Shown one piece after another: positions 17,565 through 25,615 of a stretch of 64,000 bases of DNA (position 1 is the stretch's first letter; the number at the start of each line of letters is the position of its first letter). Both the position numbers and the translations under genes were made by a program. The notes under the pieces were generated by a model. The model saw only the letters and a list, made by a program, of their open reading frames with translations. It did not search any database and was not told where the DNA came from. The DNA comes from Parafrankia sp. EUN1f (GTDB taxonomy: Bacteria > Actinomycetota > Actinomycetes > Frankiales > Frankiaceae), in NCBI RefSeq assembly GCF_000177675.1, contig NZ_ADGX01000002.1:57347-121346 (forward strand), given 5' to 3'.

Positions 17565-20485
17565 GCGAGACGAGTCAGCTCCCGTCCGAGCCGTCCGAGC
17601 CGTCCGAGCCGTCCGAGCCGTCCGAGCCGTCCGAGCCGTCCGAGCTGTCCGAGCTGTCCGAGCCGTCCGAGCTGTCCGGGCTGTCCGAGCCGCCGAAGGA
17701 GCCGCCGGTCGCGCCGCTCACGATTCCCAACCCGAGCCTCGTCGTGCTGGTGGGGGTGACCGGCTCCGGCAAGTCGACGTTCGCGCGCCGGCACTTCCTG
17801 CCGACCCAGGTGCTGTCCTCCGACTTCTGCCGTGGGCTCGTCGCCGACGACGAGAACGACCAGTCCGCGACCGCGGACGCTTTCGACGTCCTGAACTTCA
17901 TCGCCGCCCGCAGGCTCACCGCCGGGCGCCTGACCGTCGTGGACGCGACCAACGTGCAGCGGACATCCCGCGCCCGCCTGGTGGAGCTGGCCAGAGCGCA
18001 CGATGTGCTGCCCGTCGCCATCGTGCTCGACGTGCCGGAGTCGGTCTGCGTCGCGCGCAACGCGGACCGGCCGGACCGGGCCTTCGGCGCGCACGTCGTC
18101 CGCCGCCAGCACGGCGAGCTGCGCCGGTCACTGCGCGGGCTGGCCCGCGAAGGCTTCCGCCGCGTGCACGTCCTGCGCTCCGAGGCGGAGATCGCCGCCG
18201 CGACGATCCAGTACACCCCGCTGCTCAACGACCGCCGCGAGCTCACCGGCCCGTTCGACGTGATCGGTGACGTGCACGGCTGCCGCGACGAGCTGGAGGC
18301 GTTGCTGATCCGGCTGGGCTACCAGCTGCGCCGCGACGATGAGGGCCGCGCGGTCGGCGGTGCCCACCCGGAAGGCCGGCGCGCCATCTTCCTCGGCGAC
18401 CTGGTGGACCGCGGGCCCGACACGCCCGGGGTCCTGCGGCTGGCGATGGGCATGGTCGCCGCCGGCGAGGCGTTCGCGGTGCCCGGCAACCACGAGAACA
18501 AGCTCGTCCGTGCCCTGCGCGGCCGGCAGGTGCGGATCGGGCACGGTCTCGCCGAGTCGCTGGCGCAGCTCGGCCGGGAGACACCCGAGTTCCGGACCGA
18601 GGTCGAACAGTTCTGCGACGGGCTGGTCTCACACCTCGTCCTCGACGGCGGACGTCTCGTCGTCGCGCACGCCGGGCTGAAGGAGGCCTACCAGGGCCGG
18701 GCCTCCGGCCGGGTGCGGTCGTTCGCTCTCTACGGGGACACCACCGGTGAGAGCGACGAGTACGGGCTGCCGGTGCGCTACCCCTGGGCCCGTGATTACC
18801 GGGGGAAGGCGATGGTGCTCTACGGCCACACCCCCGTCCCCGAGCCGCGGTGGGAGAACAACACCCTGTGCCTGGACACCGGGTGTGTGTTCGGCGGACG
18901 TCTCACCGCGCTGCGCTACCCGGAGCGGGAACTGGTGTCCGTGCCGGCGGCCCGCGAGTACTTCGAGCCGCGTCGGCCGCTGACGGAGCAGCACACGGAG
19001 CAGCCGGCGGAGGGACCGGCGACACGGCCCGAGGAGGAGCCGTCCGTCGACGACGGCGCCGTCGACCCGCCCGCCGCCGGGGCCTCCGACCCCGGCCCGG
19101 CCAGCCTGATCATCGACACCGGCGCCTCGGTCGACAGAACCACCGGCCCGACGGCGCGCCCTGACACGCTTCACGTCAACGACGTCCTCGGCCGCAGGTT
19201 CATCGAGACGCGCCACGGCGGCCGAGTCCGGATCGAGGAGCCCAACGCGCTCGCGGCTCTGGAGGTGATGAGCCGCTTCGCCGTCGACCCACGCTGGCTC
19301 GTCTACCTTCCGCCGACGATGAGCCCGCCGCCGACCTCGACCCTGCCGGGCCTGCTCGAACATCCGGCGGAGGCCTTCGAGGCCTACCGCGCGGACGGCG
19401 TCGAGGATCTTCTGTGTGAGCAGAAGCACATGGGCTCGCGGGCCGTGGTCGTCGTCTGCCGGGATGCCGCCACCGCCCGCGGGCGATTCGGCGCGCCCGA
19501 CGGGGTCACCGGCGCGGTCTTCACCCGAACCGGCCGGCCGTTCCTCGCCCCGGACCTGACCGAGGCGCTGCTGGCCCGGCTCCGGGCGGCGATGGCCACC
19601 AGCGGCCTGTGGGACGAGCTGGCGGCCGGATGGGCGGTGTTCGACGGGGAGATCATGCCGTGGAGCGCCAAGGCCCACGCCCTGATCCGGCGCCAGTACG
19701 CGGCCACCGGCGCGGCGGCCCGCGCCGCCCTCCCGGTCGCCGTCGACGCCCTGGCCCGGGCCGTGGGCCGCGGTGTCGACGTCGCGGACCTGCTGGAACG
19801 CACCCGCGGCCGGGCGGCCAACGCGGACGCGTTCACGGCGGCGTACCAGCCGTACTGCTGGCCCGTCGACGGCCTGGACGGCCTGCGGTTCGCGCCGTTC
19901 ATGCTGCTGGCAGCCGGGGGCGTCGCACCCGCTGCGCCACCCATCGACCAGGCGGCTGCGGCGGTGGCGGGCGGCGCGGGTCACGCCGGGGACGGGCAGA
20001 CCGCGAGGACCTACCTGCACCAGGACAACCTGTGGCATCTGGCGGTGGCGGACCGCCTCGCCGCCGCCGATCCGGACCTGCTGGCCACCACCGCGCGGAT
20101 CCGGGTCAACCCGGCCGACCCGGACTCGGTGGCCGCCGGAACGCGGTGGTGGGAGGAGCTGACCGCCGCCGGCGGCGAGGGCATGGTGGTCAAGCCGTTC
20201 GCGGGCCTGGCCCGGGGAAAACGAGGGCTGGCCCTGGCCGGCGTGAAGGTGCGGGGCCGGGAGTACCTGCGCATCATCTACGGCGCCGACTACACCGAGG
20301 CGGTGCACCTGGAGCGGCTGCGCGAGCGGGGCCTGGGCCGCAAACGATCCCTGGCCTTCCGCGAGTACGCCCTGGGACTGGAGGCGCTCGAACGCACCGC
20401 GGCCGGGGAGCCGCTGTGGCGGGTTCACGAATGCGTCTTCGCCGTGCTGGCCCTGGAGTCCGAGCCGGTGGATCCACGGCTGTAG
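17561..20485 (+). CDS. pnkp: Polynucleotide kinase-phosphatase-ligase Pnkp (RNA repair)
   Basis: A 974-residue bacterial Pnkp with all three catalytic modules. The 5'-kinase has Walker A GVTGSGKS (65-72). The binuclear-metal phosphatase has GDVHG (236-240), GDLVDRG (279-285), GNHE (309-312) and YGHTP. The adenylyltransferase has the nucleophile Lys622 in EQKHMGSRA. It heals 2',3'-phosphate and 5'-OH ends at tRNA or other RNA breaks; sealing in the family needs Hen1, encoded just upstream with an ATGA overlap. Compared with the roughly 870-residue clostridial enzyme it carries two extra low-complexity parts: an N-terminal Ser-Glu-Pro repeat (about 9-45) and a Pro/Glu-rich linker (about 470-535) before the ligase. 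Confidence 0.95.
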   Translation: MSETSQLPSEPSEPSEPSEPSEPSEPSELSELSEPSELSGLSEPPKEPPVAPLTIPNPSLVVLVGVTGSGKSTFARRHFLPTQVLSSDFCRGLVADDENDQSATADAFDVLNFIAARRLTAGRLTVVDATNVQRTSRARLVELARAHDVLPVAIVLDVPESVCVARNADRPDRAFGAHVVRRQHGELRRSLRGLAREGFRRVHVLRSEAEIAAATIQYTPLLNDRRELTGPFDVIGDVHGCRDELEALLIRLGYQLRRDDEGRAVGGAHPEGRRAIFLGDLVDRGPDTPGVLRLAMGMVAAGEAFAVPGNHENKLVRALRGRQVRIGHGLAESLAQLGRETPEFRTEVEQFCDGLVSHLVLDGGRLVVAHAGLKEAYQGRASGRVRSFALYGDTTGESDEYGLPVRYPWARDYRGKAMVLYGHTPVPEPRWENNTLCLDTGCVFGGRLTALRYPERELVSVPAAREYFEPRRPLTEQHTEQPAEGPATRPEEEPSVDDGAVDPPAAGASDPGPASLIIDTGASVDRTTGPTARPDTLHVNDVLGRRFIETRHGGRVRIEEPNALAALEVMSRFAVDPRWLVYLPPTMSPPPTSTLPGLLEHPAEAFEAYRADGVEDLLCEQKHMGSRAVVVVCRDAATARGRFGAPDGVTGAVFTRTGRPFLAPDLTEALLARLRAAMATSGLWDELAAGWAVFDGEIMPWSAKAHALIRRQYAATGAAARAALPVAVDALARAVGRGVDVADLLERTRGRAANADAFTAAYQPYCWPVDGLDGLRFAPFMLLAAGGVAPAAPPIDQAAAAVAGGAGHAGDGQTARTYLHQDNLWHLAVADRLAAADPDLLATTARIRVNPADPDSVAAGTRWWEELTAAGGEGMVVKPFAGLARGKRGLALAGVKVRGREYLRIIYGADYTEAVHLERLRERGLGRKRSLAFREYALGLEALERTAAGEPLWRVHECVFAVLALESEPVDPRL
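17582..17692 (+). repeat. 9-bp tandem repeat encoding the Pnkp SEP tail
   Basis: CCGTCCGAG is repeated seven times exactly, then continues with variants containing CTGTCCGAG and CTGTCCGGG. It encodes PSE/LSE tripeptides in frame. The repeat begins directly after the first codons of pnkp, so slippage in multiples of 9 would keep the frame. Confidence 0.9.
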
Positions 20486-20521
20486 GGCACCAGAAGGGCA
20501 CTGTCGCGTCTGCGGGCCAGG

Positions 20522-20540
20522 CGGGCGAACCGTCCGCCCG
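20522..20540 (+). terminator. Hairpin after the hen1-pnkp operon
   Basis: CGGGCG...CGCCCG with a 7-base loop lies 37 bases past the pnkp stop. The remaining bases to 20790 hold no recognisable gene; the last 30 before 20791 contain the Shine-Dalgarno GAGG of the next gene. Confidence 0.5.
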
Positions 20541-20790
20541 GATCAGGGTGGACGCCGAGGTTGCCACCGCGGTAAGTCACCTGCCAACAGCAATGGCTCG
20601 CAAGCAAGATATCGCGAAACCACTGACGGCCCGGCGCCGGGTAGTGGATGATTCCGCCAGGATCAGGGCGGTCGTAGTGCCGGCTGATCAGGGGGTGGCC
20701 ATCGGCAGTGTCCGTCGAGGCTGTTCCGTGTCTTCATCGCAGAGAAAATAGCTATCCCGAGATGAAGTACTCCTTCTGTCGAGGTGTTTC

Positions 20791-21078
20791 ATGAGCATGC
20801 GATCTGAACCAGGAAGCCTACGCCTGAGTCAACTCGCCCGCATCGACGCCCTGATCACCGAGGCCCAATCGCGCGGGTTCGGGCTGTCCGACCGATTCAG
20901 GATTCACATCACTGAGGAACAGGCCGCCGCGACTCCGGACGCGCATCACCCGCTCTTCGACCTGTCCGAGCATGACCGGGAGATCCTCAACCAGATCATC
21001 GAGCTGACCGGGCAGCTGGAACACACGACGTCGATCGGCGAGCTCGTGGAGATGCGGGCACAGGTCGTCCAGGGCTGA
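20791..21078 (+). CDS. Hypothetical small protein, 95 residues
   Basis: A soluble, charged 95-residue protein with no family recognised; the C-terminal part is helical and acidic (ILNQIIELTGQLEHTTSIGE). It has GAGG six bases before the ATG, and its stop lies one base before the ATG of the next gene, so it heads a tightly packed set of four genes reaching 23365. The predicted helices hint at a protein-binding partner for the downstream membrane proteins; this is speculative. Confidence 0.6.
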   Translation: MSMRSEPGSLRLSQLARIDALITEAQSRGFGLSDRFRIHITEEQAAATPDAHHPLFDLSEHDREILNQIIELTGQLEHTTSIGELVEMRAQVVQG

Positions 21079-21079
21079 C

Positions 21080-21604
21080 ATGGCTGAGGTGCTGGCCACA
21101 GTCGCGGTCGGTCTGGTCTTCGCCGGCTGGTTCGCGGCGAGCGTGCTGAACCAGTTCGCTCTGGGCTGGTGGAAGCGCATAGTCCGCTATGATCTGTTGG
21201 GACTCGTGCCTCGTTGGACCTTCTTCGCCCCAGATCCCGCTCGCGAGGACGTCCATATTGTCTACCGCGACCGGAGCGGGACCACCCGCGGGCCATGGCG
21301 TGCTCTCACCACCGCGCCCCCGAATCCGTGGGTGCGGTGGATCTGGAATCCGGGACGCTTCGAGCGCAAGGCGAGTATTGACCTGGTCAACGGGTTGCGC
21401 AGCAGTCGACAACAGCTCAAGGAGCATCCGAACGCTCTGATCCTGTCGACCCCGTACGTCGGGCTTGCCGGGTGGGTGGCGAGACAGTCCAGGGACTCCT
21501 CGGCCGCGTACCGGGAGTTCGCCGTTCTCACGTCCATGGGGTTCCCGCCAGACCAGGAGCTTTCTGTCGAGTTCGCTTCGCAGGCGCACCGACTTGAATC
21601 CTGA
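21080..21604 (+). CDS. Membrane-anchored hypothetical protein, 174 residues
   Basis: One N-terminal transmembrane helix (VLATVAVGLVFAGWFAASVL) followed by a soluble domain with the distinctive PRWTFFAPDPAREDVHIVYRD. The WxFFAPxP...YRD pattern recalls soluble parts of HTTM/vitamin K-dependent carboxylase-like proteins, and the next gene is a multi-pass protein possibly of that kind. The two overlap by 11 bases, so they are probably made together. Function unknown. Confidence 0.65.
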   Translation: MAEVLATVAVGLVFAGWFAASVLNQFALGWWKRIVRYDLLGLVPRWTFFAPDPAREDVHIVYRDRSGTTRGPWRALTTAPPNPWVRWIWNPGRFERKASIDLVNGLRSSRQQLKEHPNALILSTPYVGLAGWVARQSRDSSAAYREFAVLTSMGFPPDQELSVEFASQAHRLES

Positions 21605-22382
21605 CCCGGCCCGAGCCCTCGACATCACAGCCCGACTCGCTGCCACCGCCGCGCTCGTCGGCAACTGCGAGGCCCTGGCAGCCCGCCGGATGTTCAGGTA
21701 TGCCGGCGTTTTCCACATCAGCGGCGTACGGACCCTGCACTGGGCCGACAGCCGGCTGCTCGCCGTGCTGGGCGGGCGAGAAATGCAACTCCTCTGCCTG
21801 GGCGTGCTCAGCTGCCTCGTCGCCGTGATCCTCGGCCCGTGGGACGGCATCGGCTACACGGGGCTTGTGACAGCGCTCGCGGTCCGACTGGCCATGGGCC
21901 AGCGGCGGATCGTTGGTAGTGATGGCGCCGAGCAGCTGACGACGCTGGTGCTGGTGTCGGTGGCGCTGGCGGCGTTCCCGCCCGTCTCGCCGACCAGAAC
22001 CGGCCTTGCGGTCGGCTTCATCGCAGCCCAGCTCGTGCTCTGCTACACGACCTCCGGGGTCTCGAAGCTTGCCTCCCCGGTATGGCGGAGCGGGACGGCG
22101 GTAGGCGACATCATCGGTACCCAGACCTACGGGCTGGGTGTCGCCGCCCGTGCCCTGGGCCGGGTCCCGTTCGGGAGCCTCGGCGTCGGGTGGGCGGTGA
22201 TGCTGTTCGAGACGGCCTTCGTGGCGGCCCTCTTCGGGCCGTCGTGGCTGGTCCTCGGCGCGCTCGGAATGGCGTTGCTCTTTCATGTGTGCTGCGCGGT
22301 GGTCATGGGCCTCAACGACTTCCTGTGGGCCTTTCCCGCGACCTATCCGTGTGTTCTGGTCCTGAGCCAGTGGTTTCGTTGA
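21594..22382 (+). CDS. Multi-pass membrane protein, HTTM-like
   Basis: About 262 residues from a TTG start inside the end of the previous gene (RLAATAALVGNCEALAARRM at the N-terminus). At least six hydrophobic segments are visible, for example LLCLGVLSCLVAVILG and LTTLVLVSVALAAF. The segment YTTSGVSKLASPVWRSGTAV (a helix followed by K-L-x-SxxWRSG) is typical of HTTM or DoxX-like proteins, where it precedes the membrane active region. The start is uncertain; no better in-frame ATG or GTG with a ribosome site was seen. Carboxylase activity is not implied. Confidence 0.6.
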   Translation: MNPDPARALDITARLAATAALVGNCEALAARRMFRYAGVFHISGVRTLHWADSRLLAVLGGREMQLLCLGVLSCLVAVILGPWDGIGYTGLVTALAVRLAMGQRRIVGSDGAEQLTTLVLVSVALAAFPPVSPTRTGLAVGFIAAQLVLCYTTSGVSKLASPVWRSGTAVGDIIGTQTYGLGVAARALGRVPFGSLGVGWAVMLFETAFVAALFGPSWLVLGALGMALLFHVCCAVVMGLNDFLWAFPATYPCVLVLSQWFR

Positions 22383-22384
22383 CC

Positions 22385-23365
22385 ATGACGGCCGACAGCG
22401 GGGGATCAGGCCGGCGCGGCGGGCGGCGCGGACTGTGGATCGTCGCCGGGATCGCGGCGTTAGGGGCGGTATGCGCGGTGGTGGGTATCTGGCATCTGCC
22501 GGCGCGGATGTATCCAGCGGCGGACCAGTCCGAGGCGCGGGCCGCGCTCCAGGGCGGGTTGCTGACCGCGGCCGCCGCCCTGATCGCGGTCACCGGTGGT
22601 CTTGTCGCGCTGGACGAGACCCGCCAGGCCAACGCCGAGGTGCGGCGCGCGAACGAGAACACCCACGTCCGGGAGCTCTATACGCGGGCGGTCGACCAGC
22701 TCGGTTCCGAGATTGTCACGATCCGACTCGGCGGGATCTACGCCCTGGAACGCATCGCTGTCGACTCCCCGGCCGACCAGCGGACCGTTGTCGAAGTCCT
22801 CTCCGCATTCGTCCGTGTCCGCGGCACCGCCCTCGCCCGGACATCCTCCGTTCCCGCCACTGCCGGCGATGAGCCGCTCGAGCCGACGTATCCAGCTGCC
22901 GACATTCGCGCCGCGATCCAGGTCCTGGCACGTCTTCCCGCCCGCAGGGGGGTTCCGCGCTGTGATCTGACCGGCACCGAGCTCACCGGGCCCGCCAGCC
23001 TTGCCCACCTCAGCCTTACCGGCGCCAACCTCACTGGCGCGTGGCTGAGCGGAGCGGACCTGACCGGCGCTGTGCTGAGCGGAGCGGACCTCACCGACGT
23101 CCGGCTGCGTGGAGCAGACCTCACGGGCGCCTGGCTTGACGAGGCGAACCTCACCAATGCCCGGTTGAGCAGGGCGAATCTCACCAACGCCTGGCTTGAC
23201 GAGGCGAACCTCACCGACGCCCGGTTGAGCAGGGCGAATCTCACCAACGCTGTGGGGCTGTCGCAGGAACAGGTGGATGTGGCGCGAGGGGACAGGGAGA
23301 CGCAGTTGCCGACATGGCTGGTGCGGCCGGCGTCGTGGAGTCCGGAAGGGCCGTTGCCGGACTGA
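22385..23365 (+). CDS. Pentapeptide-repeat membrane protein
   Basis: A 326-residue protein: two N-terminal transmembrane helices (about 18-40 and 55-80), a helical linker (VALDETRQANAEVRRANENT), then a ten-or-more-repeat A(D/N)LTxA(R/W)L pentapeptide beta-helix near residues 215-295. The ELYTRAVDQLGSE and RLGGIYALERIAVDS motifs between them are standard in actinobacterial membrane-tethered pentapeptide-repeat proteins. Role unknown; a scaffold is plausible. It begins 2 bases after the previous stop, so it belongs to the same operon. Confidence 0.85.
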   Translation: MTADSGGSGRRGGRRGLWIVAGIAALGAVCAVVGIWHLPARMYPAADQSEARAALQGGLLTAAAALIAVTGGLVALDETRQANAEVRRANENTHVRELYTRAVDQLGSEIVTIRLGGIYALERIAVDSPADQRTVVEVLSAFVRVRGTALARTSSVPATAGDEPLEPTYPAADIRAAIQVLARLPARRGVPRCDLTGTELTGPASLAHLSLTGANLTGAWLSGADLTGAVLSGADLTDVRLRGADLTGAWLDEANLTNARLSRANLTNAWLDEANLTDARLSRANLTNAVGLSQEQVDVARGDRETQLPTWLVRPASWSPEGPLPD

Positions 23366-23862
23366 TCAGTCCGGGCCGGCCTACTGCGGCCGCCCCGGAA
23401 GCGAGCGGGCTGCCACCCGGAGGATCAGAGCCTCCAAGTCGGTAGTAGATGTCCCGGGAGCCACCCCGTTTCGCGAACCCGTATTCACAGAAGGCCATCA
23501 GGAGAAGCTCCACCGGTACCGCCACCCCGGAGACCACGCGTCGCTTCAGCGAGGTCCAGTCGTCGCTGAGGTCCCACGGGAAAGGATCGAGAGATTGCCC
23601 CAGTAGAAGAATGCCGACGTCAACGCCACGAGAACCAGGAGTACCAGCGTCACCTTGACGGTTGCTCCGCCGGGGCCGGCCCGGGGAATACCACATCGCG
23701 CCCAGGGATGCATGCCGACCATCCAGTTTATTCCGGGAAGATGTCCCTTTCTGGATAAGGACCCGGTAGTGGCGGCATGCTCCGGTTCCTGACAGGAGCC
23801 GGGATCTCCATGCCGGCTCCTGTGGACTCGGGTGGTGTGACCGTCAGCTGCCCAGAGCGGCG
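23366..23862 (-). other. Gene-poor stretch with a possible frame-broken small membrane protein
   Basis: No intact gene is convincing. On the minus strand a GTG (near 23653) opens a hydrophobic stretch VTLVLLVLVALTSAFFYWGN that soon meets a stop, while a second minus frame continues with VVSGVAVPVELLLMAF and CEYGFAKRGG. Together they look like one two-helix membrane protein broken by a frameshift near 23570. This is a weak reading. Confidence 0.3.
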
Positions 23863-24825
23863 CTACGGCAGGACGTCGTAGGAGTACCAGGCGCTGGCGT
23901 CGAGTACCTGGCCTGGCATGAACGACCTGTCGAGCAGGGCAATCATGTCGTCGTCGATCCGATGGCCCACCGGCGCTCCCCGCACATCCTGCCCGGGCTC
24001 GTAGGTCCGGCCGTGGCGGGTCATCCAGGACTCCCAGATCCGGTCCACGTTGCAGTGGTTCAGGAAGAAGACCGGATCGTTCGGGGAGGTGCCGGGCAGC
24101 ATGTCACCGCCCACCCAGACGTGCACTCGATTATGCATCCGGGGCCCGTTCACCCAGCCCTCGACGAGGTTGCGATGAGAGACGACCGAGATATCCCACG
24201 GATCACGGTCGTAATGATCGCTGTTGAGCGCCGCCCGCACGTCGGAGGACGGGGGGAGGGTGCCGACCTGGGTGCCGGCCGCGCGCACGATCGGCCGGGG
24301 TGGAATGGACCAGAGGCCGTCGTCACGCTCTTCGATCCGGACGATGTGGGCGGCGAGCGGGCCCGTCGTGACGGAGCCCCGCGGCGGGCCCAGGAACTTG
24401 TCGGTCCAGAGGACATGGTTGAGCTGTTGGTCGGGGGTCAGATCACCGCCGGCCACGGCCCAGTCCCAGTAGGGCAGGCCGGCGTCGGCAACGTCGCTGT
24501 GCCGTTGGAGCTGCTGTTCCAGCCGCAGGAGGTACATCCGGTGCCACGGCAGGAACACCGGGCCGCCATGGGCCCGATTGCGCATCGCGGTTTCGGGTGA
24601 CGTCGTCAGTTGCATGGAGGCCCAGTGCCAGATGACGAACAGATCCCACACCGACAGTCGTTGCTCGATTCCGCGCATGCGGAACCCGGGAATCACCTGT
24701 GCGAGTACCTGACTCGCGGAGCGGGCGGTGACCGAGGTGAGCTCCGTACTCAGGCCGACGGCCGCGTCGAGGTAGCGCTGTGCCGCGGTGAGGTCGTCGA
24801 GGATGTGGGTCCGGACGGCGGTCAC
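23863..24825 (-). CDS. Tyrosinase (binuclear copper monooxygenase)
   Basis: A 320-residue tyrosinase-family protein. CuA ligands: His67 (WHWAS), His86 (AHGGPVFLPWH) and His95. CuB ligands: His231 and His235 (MHNRVHVWVGG) and His257 (NDPVFFLNHCNVDRIWE). All six are present. No signal peptide or twin-arginine motif is seen, so secretion would rely on a partner, as Streptomyces MelC2 does. The GTG start overlaps the stop of the upstream MelC1-like gene (GTGA). Expected activity is hydroxylation or oxidation of phenols to quinones; a melanin role is not proven. Confidence 0.92.
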   Translation of the reverse strand: MTAVRTHILDDLTAAQRYLDAAVGLSTELTSVTARSASQVLAQVIPGFRMRGIEQRLSVWDLFVIWHWASMQLTTSPETAMRNRAHGGPVFLPWHRMYLLRLEQQLQRHSDVADAGLPYWDWAVAGGDLTPDQQLNHVLWTDKFLGPPRGSVTTGPLAAHIVRIEERDDGLWSIPPRPIVRAAGTQVGTLPPSSDVRAALNSDHYDRDPWDISVVSHRNLVEGWVNGPRMHNRVHVWVGGDMLPGTSPNDPVFFLNHCNVDRIWESWMTRHGRTYEPGQDVRGAPVGHRIDDDMIALLDRSFMPGQVLDASAWYSYDVLP

Positions 24826-25277
24826 CGGTGACCGCCGTCCGCCCGCTGATCTCCGTGTGCACTTTCGGTGTGGCCGTGAGGCCCGTGTTCGGTGTGCCCG
24901 TGATGTTCGTGTTCTGGCTGCTCGGGTCCGTGTTCGGCCGCCAGCTCGTCAGGGACGGTCGGCTTCTCCCAGAGACGGGTGTCGATGATGGTTTTCACCA
25001 CGTCGACGGCGGAGTTCGGTGCGTACTGCGGGAACCGGTGGTAGTGAACCTCCCCCGAGGGGAGCGCCTCGATATGGCCGACGAGGGGTTTTCCGTCGAT
25101 CGTGATGCGGTAGGTGGTCTCGATCCTCGCCTGATGGCCCTTGTATTCGAAGTCGCGCACGCTCGTCGACGTTCCGGTCCCGTGGCTGTGAGGTGCTACC
25201 TCGACACCGCGCAGACCCTCCGCGGAAAGGAAGTATGTCGCGAGGTCCTCCGCCGAACCGCCGTTTTGCTCGTTCAC
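24822..25277 (-). CDS. MelC1-like tyrosinase cofactor/copper chaperone with His-rich tail
   Basis: A 151-residue protein directly upstream of, and overlapping, the tyrosinase gene. The core (TYRITIDGKPLVGHIEALPS then GEVHYHRFPQYA and VDVVKTIID) matches the short beta-rich cofactor domain of Streptomyces MelC1, which delivers copper and carries MelC2 out of the cell. Unlike typical MelC1 it has no obvious signal peptide, and it ends in a 30-residue His/Glu-rich tail (EHEHHGHTEHGPHGHTESAH) that could bind several metal ions. The GTG start has TAGGAGG at good spacing. The assignment rests on context plus domain resemblance. Confidence 0.7.
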   Translation of the reverse strand: MNEQNGGSAEDLATYFLSAEGLRGVEVAPHSHGTGTSTSVRDFEYKGHQARIETTYRITIDGKPLVGHIEALPSGEVHYHRFPQYAPNSAVDVVKTIIDTRLWEKPTVPDELAAEHGPEQPEHEHHGHTEHGPHGHTESAHGDQRADGGHR

Positions 25278-25615
25278 AGGCGCCTCCTACCTCGATGTCT
25301 TCCACATCTCAACAGATGCGGGGAGGCCGACGCAATGACCGGGCGATACCGGGCCGGTTCGAGGCCACTGGTCACTTCGGGCGGAGCCCGGACCCGCCGA
25401 CCGCCCCTGCGTCCCCGCGAGGACGCCGTGGGCGGGCGGCAACACCGTCGCAGGTGACGTGGTCCATCCGCGTCCGGTTCGAGCCTGAATTCACCGGTGC
25501 AGCCGCGACGTCACCCTCGGTTTCTGCCGTCGGTTGGCGATCAAGGAAATGCTGTACCTACGATGGCCGCGATTTTGGCAACCTCCTCACCCAGCTCAAG
25601 GAGAAATCCGGGGAA
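25278..25615 (+). other. Intergenic, no gene recognised
   Basis: Divergent promoter region between the leftward MelC1-like/tyrosinase pair and the rightward lipoprotein. The open frames here are unsupported by ribosome sites or family motifs. No hairpin or repeat stands out. Confidence 0.5.

Noticed and set aside
17582..17692. Repeats in pnkp as a CRISPR-like array
   Set aside because: Units are 9 bases with no spacers and encode SEP tripeptides in frame; it is a coding microsatellite.
18629..20428. 599-codon minus-strand frame opposite pnkp
   Set aside because: The Pnkp frame has complete kinase, phosphatase and ligase motifs; the antisense frame has none and no ribosome site.
24822..24990. 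His-rich tail region as a repeat element
   Set aside because: The CAC/GAG-rich DNA is explained by the coding of the His/Glu tail of the MelC1-like protein.
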